Shown piece after piece: positions 1 through 8,539 of a DNA stretch of 64,000 nucleotides (position 1 is the first letter of the stretch; every line of letters begins with the position of its first letter). The stretch spans positions 1,178,001-1,242,000 of the forward strand of contig NZ_CP029488.1 of NCBI RefSeq assembly GCF_003177035.1. Direction: 5' to 3'. The stretch comes from Salinisphaera sp. LB1 (GTDB lineage Bacteria > Pseudomonadota > Gammaproteobacteria > Nevskiales > Salinisphaeraceae). The notes beneath the pieces are model-generated. The model searched no databases, had not been told where the DNA came from, and saw only the letters and a list, made by a program, of their open reading frames with translations. A program made the translations under genes and the position numbers.

Positions 1-128
1 CGCCGCCCCGCGCGCCGGGCGGTTTTCACGCGGCGAACAACAGCCTGGCGATCGCGTGACCAACGGCGAGGCGCTGGGCCGCATCGAGTAGCATCGCGCT
101 TTCGCCGCCAGAACGCCGAAACAGGACC

Positions 129-818
129 ATGAATTTGCGCGACAGCACACCAGTCACGATCGACGACCAGCCGCGGGCCGAACACGCCCACACCGGCGCC
201 TGGGTTGCGGGCATCCTGCGCACGCGAATCGCCGATGGGCAGCTCAAGCCGGGTTCGCGATTGTCCGAACAGGCGCTGGCGACCGCTCTTGGGGTTTCGC
301 GCAACACGCTGCGCGAAGCCTTCACCATGCTGGCGGCCGAATCGATCGTGCGGCGCATCCCCAACCGCGGCGTGTTCGTCGCCTCACCGGGCCCAGACGA
401 CGTGCGCGAAATCTACAACGTGCGCCGTGCGATCGAACCCGGCGCGGTGCTCTGGGGCCAGCCGAGCGAAGACGCGCTCGCACATATGGCGGCGATCATC
501 GATCAGGCGCACCGTGCCCGCGATGCCGGCGACATCACGGCCATGGCCGACGCCAACCAGGCGCTGCACAAGGCGATCGTCACGCTCACCGGCAGCCGCA
601 CGCTCGAACGGCTCATGGAACGCGTGCTGGCCGAAATGCGCCTGATCTTCCACGCGATGGCGTCCATGCCCGACTTCCACAGCCATTACGTCGAACGCAA
701 CGGCGAACTGGTCGCCCTGCTACGCGCCGGCCGGCGGCAGGACGCCGCCGAGCGCCTGCGCCAATATCTGGACGTGGCAGAAACCGAACTGCTCGGGCAT
801 TTGGCCGCAACGCGATGA
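129..818 (+). CDS. GntR family transcriptional regulator, FCD subfamily
   Basis: 229-aa DNA-binding regulator. Residues about 30-75 form a winged helix-turn-helix of GntR type (the LKPGSRLSEQALATALGVSRNTLREA stretch in part: ARLSEQ-like then GVSRNTLREA). Residues about 95-220 are an all-helical FCD effector domain, which usually binds a carboxylate with a metal. The ATG at 129 gives the usual family length. It converges with the Nramp-like gene at 949-2166. Two palindromes in that gene's promoter match the type of site FCD-GntR proteins bind, so it probably controls the transporter; this is inference. The ligand cannot be told. Confidence 0.88.
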   Translation: MNLRDSTPVTIDDQPRAEHAHTGAWVAGILRTRIADGQLKPGSRLSEQALATALGVSRNTLREAFTMLAAESIVRRIPNRGVFVASPGPDDVREIYNVRRAIEPGAVLWGQPSEDALAHMAAIIDQAHRARDAGDITAMADANQALHKAIVTLTGSRTLERLMERVLAEMRLIFHAMASMPDFHSHYVERNGELVALLRAGRRQDAAERLRQYLDVAETELLGHLAATR

Positions 819-948
819 CGGGATGGACGCGGCAAATAGCGAGGTGTCGCGATCGAGGCCGCTGAGCACGAGCCTCCTCGATTTAACCCAAACTACAGTC
901 GAGTTGGGCCGGCGTTTTGCGCGCCGCGCGCCGCCGGCCGTCGCCGGC

Positions 949-2166
949 TCAGCCCATCAACTTCTCCAGCCCGCCCAGCGAACTGACGCCCAGAAACAAC
1001 GTAAGCAGCCAGGCGATCGCCCCCACGCCGAGCAGCCAACGCGGATACGCGTAACCGCCAAGCAGATCGGGCCGGCGCCAGGCCACCCACAGCAGCAGAC
1101 CGAAGCCCACCGGCAAGATCAGCCCATTGAAGGCGCCGGCGAAAATCAACAGCACCTGCGGCGCCTGCCCGAGCGCGGCGTAGATCGCGGCACAGCAGAC
1201 GATGAACACCACCGTCACCCACTGGCGCGTACGCGGCGCGGTGCTCGACAGCGTGATGAACGATACCGACGTGAACGCCGCACCAATCACCGAAGTGAGC
1301 GCCGCCGCCCACAACACCACGCCGAACACGCGCATGCCGATGTCGCCGGCCGCCGCTTTGAAGGCATCCGCGGCCATGTTCTCGCCGGCGATATGCGCAC
1401 CGCCCGCCACCACGCCCAGAATCGCCAGGAACAACAATGCCCGCATCACGGCCGTAATGACGATGCTCAGCACCGAACTCCTGGCGATCTCGCCTGCATA
1501 TTCCGGACCTTTGGCACCGGAATCCAGTAGCCGGTGCGCCCCGGCATAAGTGATGTAGCCGCCGACCGTGCCGCCGACCAGTGTCGTGATCACCAGGAAA
1601 TTGATCTGGCTCGGCAGCACTGTGTTCGTGAGTGCGGCGCCCAGGGGCGGGCTGGATACGAACGCCACATAGAGCATCAGCACGATCATCACCGCGCCGA
1701 GCCCCATCACCACACGATCCAATGCCACGCCGGCCTTGCGGATCGAGAAAATGCCCACCGCGATTGCCGCCGAAACCACACCGCCAATCTTGGGGTCCAC
1801 GCCGAGCATGGCGTTCGCGCCCAGCCCTGCACCGGCGATGTTACCGACGTTGAACACCACCCCGCCGAGAAACACCAGCGCCGACAAAAACCAGCCCAAC
1901 CCGGGCGCCACCCGGTTGCCGAGCTCCTGCGTACGCAGCCCCGACACGCCGACCACACGCCAGACATTGAGCTGCACCGCAATATCCAGCAGCGTCGACA
2001 CGAGAATGGCGAACGCGAACGCCGCGCCCATCTGCACCGTGAACACCGTGGTCTGGGTAATGAACCCGGGCCCGATGGCGCTCGTGGCCATCAGGAACAC
2101 CGCGCCCAGCATCGCCGTCCGCCTGGCCCCGGACATCATCCGGCCGTTCGAAAGCGCATCTGCCAT
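949..2166 (-). CDS. Nramp-like (YcsG-type) membrane transporter
   Basis: 405-aa inner-membrane protein with about 11 hydrophobic segments and the Nramp fold signature GPGF in the first one. Canonical Nramp metal transporters have DPGN in helix 1 as metal ligands; here the same place reads GPGFITQTT with no DPGN, so it belongs to the divergent Nramp-like group that includes Bacillus YcsG and may not carry divalent metals. The YcsG group is often found near 5-oxoproline or carboxylate utilisation genes, but no such gene is here. Its start region lies just downstream (in transcription sense) of two palindromic sites at 2220-2255, so it is likely repressed by the neighbouring GntR. Confidence 0.8.
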   Translation of the reverse strand: MADALSNGRMMSGARRTAMLGAVFLMATSAIGPGFITQTTVFTVQMGAAFAFAILVSTLLDIAVQLNVWRVVGVSGLRTQELGNRVAPGLGWFLSALVFLGGVVFNVGNIAGAGLGANAMLGVDPKIGGVVSAAIAVGIFSIRKAGVALDRVVMGLGAVMIVLMLYVAFVSSPPLGAALTNTVLPSQINFLVITTLVGGTVGGYITYAGAHRLLDSGAKGPEYAGEIARSSVLSIVITAVMRALLFLAILGVVAGGAHIAGENMAADAFKAAAGDIGMRVFGVVLWAAALTSVIGAAFTSVSFITLSSTAPRTRQWVTVVFIVCCAAIYAALGQAPQVLLIFAGAFNGLILPVGFGLLLWVAWRRPDLLGGYAYPRWLLGVGAIAWLLTLFLGVSSLGGLEKLMG

Positions 2167-2219
2167 GTGTCACTCCAGTGGGAATAGGCGAGCCGGAAAG
2201 CCCACGATCGAATCTAGCA

Positions 2220-2255
2220 ATTGTTGAACAATCCAGAAAGACTATTGTTCAACAA
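2220..2255. promoter_or_regulatory. Twin palindromic operator upstream of the Nramp-like gene
   Basis: Two nearly identical palindromes, ATTGTTGAACAAT at 2220-2232 and ATTGTTCAACAA at 2244-2255, with centres about 24 bp apart (about two helical turns), sit 54-90 bp upstream of the transporter start codon. TTGTT-N-AACAA is the sort of short palindrome bound by FCD-type GntR dimers, and a GntR gene is next to the transporter. Two dimers on one helix face would suit a repressor site. Confidence 0.6.
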
Positions 2256-2542
2256 CTTTCGTCGTAGGCGTCGCAAGCAGCGTGCCCTCAATTGCCCCGA
2301 CCAAGCGCATTGCTCAGAGCCGATCAATCGTCGATCCGGGGCATGACAAACCTGTGGGCTTTGCGCCACCATGGAGCGCAAGCCACCTTCTTTATGTAAC
2401 GGATACACAGCGGTCACTCGCATATTGCCTGGCGCCGATTCCGATACGGCCAATAAAAAATATGGCGCCGGGCCAGTAATAACCGTGCCGACCGCTGCCT
2501 AATGGCATCACTGGAAGCCGCTATCGATTGCCGGAGCCTGGC

Positions 2543-3112
2543 ATGACCGACATCGTTCTTCGCATCGAACTGTTGCACACCGACCCGCTCGTCTGGCGAC
2601 GTGTGCTCGTCCCGGCACAGATCAACCTGCGCCGCCTGCACGACGTCATCCAGCTCGTCATGGGCTGGGAAGATGACCACCTCTATGAATTCGAGTGTGA
2701 GGGGCGTCGCTATGGCGAGCCTGACCCGTTCGGTGTTCCCGGCATGGATGACGTCGCGCAAGCAGCCAATCTGAAGCTGCAAACGCTGGTGGCGCGATTG
2801 AAGAAGAACGAATTCCACTACCTCTACGACTTCGGCGACGGATGGGAACACCGGATCGTCGTCGAACAAAGCGGGCTGGAAAACTCCAACCCGTGCCCTC
2901 GCGTACTGGACGGCGCCATGGCCTGTCCTCCCGAGGATATCGGCGGCATTCCCGGTTACGAGGCATTCAAGGCCGCCCTCGCCGGCCATGCGGACGAGCA
3001 CGGCGAAATGCTGCTCGAAGCGATCGGTTCCGACTTCGACCCGACCCTATTCGACCAAAACGAGGCCGCCGCCGCGCTGGTGCCGATTCAGGCCGGTTTT
3101 CGTCGCACCTAA
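2543..3112 (+). CDS. Plasmid pRiA4b ORF-3 family protein
   Basis: 189 aa from the ATG at 2543; an in-frame TTG at 2528 is less likely. The N-terminal part (RIELLHTDPLVWRRVLVP, HDVIQLVMGW, LYEFECEG) and the DFGDGWEHRI motif at about residue 100 are typical of the pRiA4b ORF-3-like domain, a family often carried by plasmids and transposons (IS1096 TnpR-like) and of unknown molecular role. It stands alone between the transporter promoter and a broken toxin-antitoxin pair, in keeping with an accessory region. Confidence 0.8.
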   Translation: MTDIVLRIELLHTDPLVWRRVLVPAQINLRRLHDVIQLVMGWEDDHLYEFECEGRRYGEPDPFGVPGMDDVAQAANLKLQTLVARLKKNEFHYLYDFGDGWEHRIVVEQSGLENSNPCPRVLDGAMACPPEDIGGIPGYEAFKAALAGHADEHGEMLLEAIGSDFDPTLFDQNEAAAALVPIQAGFRRT

Positions 3113-3274
3113 AAGCCTGTATGCAAGGCCTGCCGAATCGGTTCCACCACCCCATTTCAGGCGCCCAACTCAGGACACGAATCGCCTGTTTCGTTTATCG
3201 CGAATTGACTGACACTCCAACGACGTCATCGCGAGACACGCATAGCCGCAGAAACCTCTTCCACGTCGTGACCT

Positions 3275-3646
3275 GATGCCGAATACGCAGTCCTCGCCCT
3301 GCTGCGTCATCTTCTGGCCGCTATGGCCGAAGGGCATGCGATCGCGATCGTGCCGACGCATGCAGAACTCACCACGCAGCAGTCGGTCCATATGCTGAAT
3401 GTTTCCCGGCCCCATCTGATCAGGCTCCTGCAAGCTGGCGAAATCCAGCACACCAAAACCGGCTCGCATCGCCATATCCATTACGAAGATATCTTTACCT
3501 ATCAACAGGAGCAGCGGCCGAAAGCAGAAAGCTGCTGGCGGAACTCGCCGAGCAGGCTCAGGACGACAATATGGACGACTGATGCAGTTCATCGTCCTGC
3601 TCAACGCCTGCGTTTTCGATCCCGCCCCAGCTTTGCAGACAGCTAG
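3275..3646 (+). pseudogene. Decayed excisionase-type antitoxin and PIN toxin pair
   Basis: The reading frame from about 3275, with an ATG at 3323, encodes IVPTHAELTTQQSVHMLNVSRPHLIRLL, the start of an excisionase-type DNA-binding antitoxin. A frameshift near 3525 breaks it: another frame continues with the expected tail RKLLAELAEQAQDDNMDD and a stop at 3579-3581. The toxin would start at the overlapping ATG 3582 with MQFIVLLNACVFDPAPAL, the first beta strand of a PIN-domain RNase, in which the usual LDA/LDAN aspartate is already N; it ends at a stop after 21 codons. Both halves are thus non-functional remains of a two-gene module. Confidence 0.6.
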
Positions 3647-3814
3647 AGTAGACCGATGCACGACGCGTGGATTCGTGACTTCCGGGCCGACGTCACCCCC
3701 GAACCTTCTGTTGCACACGCCTCATACGCTTGTTTCTAAAACGCATGCAGCGCCACGCAGCGGCGCAACAATACGTTAAAGTCAGGTTCCGGGGGACTAG
3801 ACCGAGGGGACGGC

Positions 3815-6220
3815 TTGAATAAGCCAGACTTCAGCGAACGTGATATCTGCACCAAATTCATTACGCCGGCGCTCGAACGCGTTGGCTGGGATTTGCAGAC
3901 CCAGGTCCGCGAGGAATTCTCGTTCACGGCAGGCCGCATTATTGTACGCGGGCGGTTGCATGCACGCGGGCGCCGCCGACGCGCTGACTACGTGCTGAGT
4001 TACCAGAAAAACCAGCCCATCGCAGTCATCGAAGCCAAAGACAACACGCATGCGCTTGGCGACGGCATGCAACAGGCCCTTTCGTACAGCGACGCTCTTG
4101 ACGTACCGTTCGTGTTTACAAGCAACGGCGACGGCTTTCTGTTCCACGATCGCACCGGATTATCGGAGCATACGGAAACACCACTCACGCTCGACGAATT
4201 TCCATCACCCGACGAACTCTGGCGGCGCTACTGCCAACACAAGGGAATTGGCGAAGCTGCACAGCCGGCTGTGGAAGAACCGTACTACGACGACGGCAGC
4301 GGCAGAACGCCCCGCTACTATCAGACCGTAGCGATCAATCGCACCGTCGAAGCTATTGCCAAGGGTCAGAATCGCATTCTCCTTGTAATGGCAACGGGCA
4401 CCGGCAAGACTTTCACCGCCTTCCAGATCATCTGGCGGCTCTGGAAAGCCGGGGAGAAGAAACGCATCCTATTTCTCGCCGACCGCAACGTGCTGGTAAA
4501 CCAGGCCAAGAACAACGACTTCAAACCGTTCGGTCAGGCCATGACCAAGGTATCCAATCGCACGGTCGACAAGTCCTATGAGATCTATCTCGCCCTCTAC
4601 CAGGCCGTATCAGGCAGCGAGGAAGAAAAGAACATCTACAAACAGTTCTCTCAGGAGTTCTTCGATCTCATCGTGATCGACGAATGCCACCGCGGTAGCG
4701 CAGACGCCGATTCGGCCTGGCGGCAGATTCTCGACCACTTTTCCAGCGCCACGCATATCGGGCTCACGGCGACGCCGAAGGAAACCAAAGCCGTTTCCAA
4801 CATCGATTATTTCGGCGAGCCGATTTACACCTACTCACTCAAACAGGGAATCGAGGACGGGTTTCTTGCCCCCTACAAGGTCGTACGCATCGATCTGGAT
4901 AAGGATCTGCAAGGCTGGCGGCCGATGGATGGGCAGACCGACAAGCACGGCCATCTCATCGAAGACCGTATTTACAACCTAAAAGACTTCGACCGCCAAC
5001 TGATACTGGAAAAGCGCACAACCACGGTCGCAACGAAAGTAACCGAGTTCCTCGCCAGGACCGACCCATATCAAAAGACCATCGTCTTCTGTGAAGACAT
5101 CGATCACGCCGAGCGCATGCGCCAGGCGCTGATCAATCTCAACCCGGAACGGGTACGGGAAAATCGCAAGTACGTGATGCGAATCACCGGCGACGAAACC
5201 GAAGGCAAGGCAGAGCTCGACAACTTCATCAACCCCGAAGAGTCCTACCCCGTCATCGCGACCACCAGCAAGCTAATGACAACTGGCGTCGACGCCCAGA
5301 CCTGCAAGGTCATCGTACTTGACCAACGCATTCAGTCCATGACCGAGTTCAAGCAGATCATCGGTCGCGGCACGCGCATCAACGACGAGTTCAACAAACA
5401 CTGGTTCACGATTCTGGACTTCAAGAAAGCGACCGAGCTGTTTGCCGACCGCGACTTCGACGGCGACCCAGTCAAGATTTACGAGCCCGACACCGGCCAA
5501 TCCGTTGTGCCTGATGACGAGCAAGGAACCAACCCCGACACACCTGCGATCGCCGAAGAGCCGGAAAACTATGGCATCGATTCCGGCGAAGCATGGCACT
5601 CCGACGATACCGATGCCGACTGGAACGCAGATAATCAAAAAACTACCGGCCGTACCCGCTATGTGGTGGATAACGTCGAAGTAAACGTCGTCGCCGAGCG
5701 CGTCCAGTATCTCGGCCCGGACGGCAAGCTGATTACCGAAAGCCTCAAGGACTACACCCGCAAGAAGGTTCGCGAGCAATTCAGCTCGCTCGACGACTTC
5801 CTGCACCGCTGGAAAGCGGCCGACCGCAAGCAGGCCATCATCGATGAATTGGCCGAGAAGGGTGTGTTCTGGCACGACCTGATGGAGGATGTCGGTGAGA
5901 AACTGGGCGCCGAACCCGACCCGTTCGATGTCATCTGCCATATCGTCTACGATCAGCCGCCGTTGAGTCGCCGCGAGCGTGCCGAACAAGTGCGCAAGAA
6001 CGACTACTTCAAGCGTTACGAAGGTGCCAGTCGCGCCGTCCTCGAGGCCCTGCTGACCAAATACACTGATACCGGCATCGAACCCATCGAGGACGTGAAA
6101 GTCCTAAAGCTCGATCCCTTCAGCCGGATGGGCTCGCCCATGGAATTGCTCGGCGCATTCGGTGGCAAGGAAGAATACCTCGCCGCGGTACGCGATCTCG
6201 AACAGGAGTTATATGCCTAA
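3815..6220 (+). CDS. hsdR: Type I restriction endonuclease subunit R
   Basis: 801 aa, the length of type IB (EcoAI-like) HsdR. Residues 58 (D), 73 (E) and 75 (K) form the PD-ExK nuclease site (ADYV...VIEAK). The SF2 translocase follows with Walker A ATGTGKT at 193-199 and DECH at 289-292, then the second RecA-like domain with QIIGRGTR; the C-terminal region binds the HsdM/HsdS core. Start is TTG at 3815, preceded by a GAGGGG ribosome site; no better ATG is present upstream. First gene of the five-gene operon, with the next ATG directly after its stop. It cuts unmodified DNA after translocation as part of R2M2S. Confidence 0.95.
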   Translation: MNKPDFSERDICTKFITPALERVGWDLQTQVREEFSFTAGRIIVRGRLHARGRRRRADYVLSYQKNQPIAVIEAKDNTHALGDGMQQALSYSDALDVPFVFTSNGDGFLFHDRTGLSEHTETPLTLDEFPSPDELWRRYCQHKGIGEAAQPAVEEPYYDDGSGRTPRYYQTVAINRTVEAIAKGQNRILLVMATGTGKTFTAFQIIWRLWKAGEKKRILFLADRNVLVNQAKNNDFKPFGQAMTKVSNRTVDKSYEIYLALYQAVSGSEEEKNIYKQFSQEFFDLIVIDECHRGSADADSAWRQILDHFSSATHIGLTATPKETKAVSNIDYFGEPIYTYSLKQGIEDGFLAPYKVVRIDLDKDLQGWRPMDGQTDKHGHLIEDRIYNLKDFDRQLILEKRTTTVATKVTEFLARTDPYQKTIVFCEDIDHAERMRQALINLNPERVRENRKYVMRITGDETEGKAELDNFINPEESYPVIATTSKLMTTGVDAQTCKVIVLDQRIQSMTEFKQIIGRGTRINDEFNKHWFTILDFKKATELFADRDFDGDPVKIYEPDTGQSVVPDDEQGTNPDTPAIAEEPENYGIDSGEAWHSDDTDADWNADNQKTTGRTRYVVDNVEVNVVAERVQYLGPDGKLITESLKDYTRKKVREQFSSLDDFLHRWKAADRKQAIIDELAEKGVFWHDLMEDVGEKLGAEPDPFDVICHIVYDQPPLSRRERAEQVRKNDYFKRYEGASRAVLEALLTKYTDTGIEPIEDVKVLKLDPFSRMGSPMELLGAFGGKEEYLAAVRDLEQELYA

Positions 6221-7039
6221 ATGCTCGACTCACATCAGATACGCCGCGCGCTAGAACGGGCAGGGCTTAAGATTGAACGCGACCGTCCACGTATAAAAGG
6301 ATTGGAAACGACGAATGGCGTACGGGTCTACCTGAAGACGTCTGGAATGGATGGAACGGCTGCCGCGCACGAAGCACCGCTTGTCTTAAATCCGACGCTA
6401 GCAGCGAAGAGCACGGACATCGACAAGATTGATGGACTGTCAGTTCAGTGGTCGGACCCATTTCACAACTCGAATATGGCCGGCTATCCCAAACGTCTAC
6501 ACACCGGGAAGACGCCGATCACGTATGGCTACGAGACTAATGTCGAGTCGGAAGAAGCCTTGCACGCGCTACTTGCCGTCATCGATCCGGCGGCCTATCG
6601 GGGTGCCCCAACCGCGTTCGACGACATCGAGGAGCAGCGGCGCGATCTGCCCGCAGATAACACGACTCGCAAGGCACTTATCGACGCCCGCCTCGGCCAG
6701 GGCAAGTTCCGGAAATCGCTTATCGACTACTGGGCAGGCTGCGCGGTCACGGGCGCCGAGAACCTCACCATGCTCCGCGCCTCTCACGCCAAACCTTGGA
6801 GGGTCTCGACCAACGTGGAACGCCTCGACGTTTACAATGGTCTGTTACTGACCGCGAACCTGGACGCGGCTTTCGATGCTGGGCTGATCACTTTCGAAGA
6901 GACTGGCGCCATACGTATCAGCCGTCACTTCGCCAACGCGGCGGCCTTCGGTATCGCCGCGGATATGCGCCTGCGCAGCATCGAAACAGCGCACGACAGC
7001 TATCTGCAACACCATCGCGAACACGTCTTCGAGCATTAA
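6221..7039 (+). CDS. HNH endonuclease (HNH_2 type) within the type I operon
   Basis: 272 aa. The C-terminal part has the HNH_2 layout: C174-x-x-T-G, ASHAKPW with H189, YNGLLLTANLDAAFD with N206 and D215, i.e. a beta-beta-alpha metal finger nuclease. The N-terminal 150 residues have no domain I recognise. The gene starts on the base after the hsdR stop and ends 3 bp before hsdM, so it is translated together with the restriction subunits. This is not a standard subunit of type I systems; it could be an added effector nuclease (for example against modified or phage DNA) or a passenger. Function is inferred from motif and place only. Confidence 0.82.
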   Translation: MLDSHQIRRALERAGLKIERDRPRIKGLETTNGVRVYLKTSGMDGTAAAHEAPLVLNPTLAAKSTDIDKIDGLSVQWSDPFHNSNMAGYPKRLHTGKTPITYGYETNVESEEALHALLAVIDPAAYRGAPTAFDDIEEQRRDLPADNTTRKALIDARLGQGKFRKSLIDYWAGCAVTGAENLTMLRASHAKPWRVSTNVERLDVYNGLLLTANLDAAFDAGLITFEETGAIRISRHFANAAAFGIAADMRLRSIETAHDSYLQHHREHVFEH

Positions 7040-7042
7040 GTC

Positions 7043-8539
7043 ATGTCCATAAGCACGACCGTCAAATCCATCCAGGACATCATGCGCAAGGATGTCGGCG
7101 TCGACGGGGACGCCCAGCGCATCGGCCAGCTCGTGTGGATGCTCTTTCTCAAGATCTACGATGATCGCGAGAAGGAGTGGGAAACCTTCGACGACGACTA
7201 CCGCTCGCCGCTGCCGGAGCACCTGCGCTGGCGCAACTGGGCGGCTGACCCGGAAGGCGATACCGGCGAAAAGCTCAAGGCCTTCGTCGACAATACGCTA
7301 TTCCCCGGGCTGCAGAACCTGCAGGCCCAGGGCAACGATTACCGCGGCCTGGTCATCCGCAATGTCTTCGAGGATGCCTACAACTACATGAAGTCCGGCC
7401 AGCTCCTGCGGCAGGTCATCAACAAGATTCAGGACGGCGTCGACTTCAACAAATCCAGCGAGCGCCACGAGCTGGGCGATCTCTACGAGCAGATCCTCAA
7501 GGACCTGCAAAGCGCCGGCAACGCGGGCGAGTTCTATACTCCGCGCGCCGTGACCGAGTTCATGGTCAACCGCGTCGACCCGAAGCTGGACGAAACCGTG
7601 ATGGACCCGGCCTGCGGTACCGGCGGCTTCCTCACCGGTGCGATCGAACACAAGCGCCGCAACTACGTACAGACACCGCAGGATGAAGAAACGATCGCAA
7701 GCACCATCCACGGCATCGAAAAGAAACCGCTGCCCCACCTGCTCGCGACCACGAACCTGATCCTCCACGGCATCGACACGCCGAGCCAGATTAAGCACGA
7801 CAACGCCCTGTCCTACCCACTGATCAGCTGGGGCCCGAAACACCGGGTCGATACGATCATCGCCAATCCCCCGTTCGGCGGCATGGAAGAAGACGGCGTC
7901 GAGGACAACTTCCCGCAAGCCTTCCGCACGCGCGAAACGGCCGATCTGTTCCTCACCCTGTTTCTGCAACTGCTCAAGAAAGGCGGTCGTGCGGCGGTCG
8001 TGCTGCCTGACGGCTTTCTGTTCGGCGAAGGCATGAAAACCCGCCTCAAGGAAAAACTGCTCGAGGAGTGCAACCTGCACACCATCGTTCGCCTGCCCAA
8101 CGGCGTGTTCAATCCCTACACCGGCATCAAGACCAACCTGATGTTCTTCACCAAGGGGCAACCGACCGAAACCGTCTGGTACTACGAACATCCCTATCCC
8201 GAGGGCTATAAGAACTACAGCAAAACCAAACCGATGCGGTTCGAAGAATTCCAGACCGAGATCGATTGGTGGGGCACCGAGGCCGACGGCTTCGCGGCCC
8301 GTGTGGAAACCGAACAGGCCTGGAAAGTTTCGATCGACGAGATTCGCGCGCGCAACTACAACCTGGACATCAAGAACCCGTTCCAGATCGAAGAAGAAAT
8401 CCACGACCCGGACGAACTGCTGGCGCGATACGAACAGCAACAGGCCGAAATGCAGGCCCTGCGCGACGAGTTGAAGACGATTCTGGGCGAAGCGCTGGCG
8501 CCTAAAGACGAATCCGAGCAGGCGCGGCGTTCGGCATGA
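7043..8539 (+). CDS. hsdM: Type I restriction-modification methyltransferase subunit M
   Basis: 498-aa N6-adenine DNA methylase. Residues 1-150 form the HsdM N-terminal helical domain; the AdoMet site is DPACGTGGFL at 188-197 and the catalytic motif IV is NPPF at 275-278. It makes the M2S methylase with HsdS and protects host DNA. The stop overlaps the hsdS start (ATGA), a sign of translational coupling. All catalytic motifs are intact. Confidence 0.96.
   Translation: MSISTTVKSIQDIMRKDVGVDGDAQRIGQLVWMLFLKIYDDREKEWETFDDDYRSPLPEHLRWRNWAADPEGDTGEKLKAFVDNTLFPGLQNLQAQGNDYRGLVIRNVFEDAYNYMKSGQLLRQVINKIQDGVDFNKSSERHELGDLYEQILKDLQSAGNAGEFYTPRAVTEFMVNRVDPKLDETVMDPACGTGGFLTGAIEHKRRNYVQTPQDEETIASTIHGIEKKPLPHLLATTNLILHGIDTPSQIKHDNALSYPLISWGPKHRVDTIIANPPFGGMEEDGVEDNFPQAFRTRETADLFLTLFLQLLKKGGRAAVVLPDGFLFGEGMKTRLKEKLLEECNLHTIVRLPNGVFNPYTGIKTNLMFFTKGQPTETVWYYEHPYPEGYKNYSKTKPMRFEEFQTEIDWWGTEADGFAARVETEQAWKVSIDEIRARNYNLDIKNPFQIEEEIHDPDELLARYEQQQAEMQALRDELKTILGEALAPKDESEQARRSA

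Noticed and set aside
1-128. A partial gene entering from the left edge
   Set aside because: Frames through this stretch end at once or are arginine-rich shadows; no protein family is visible.
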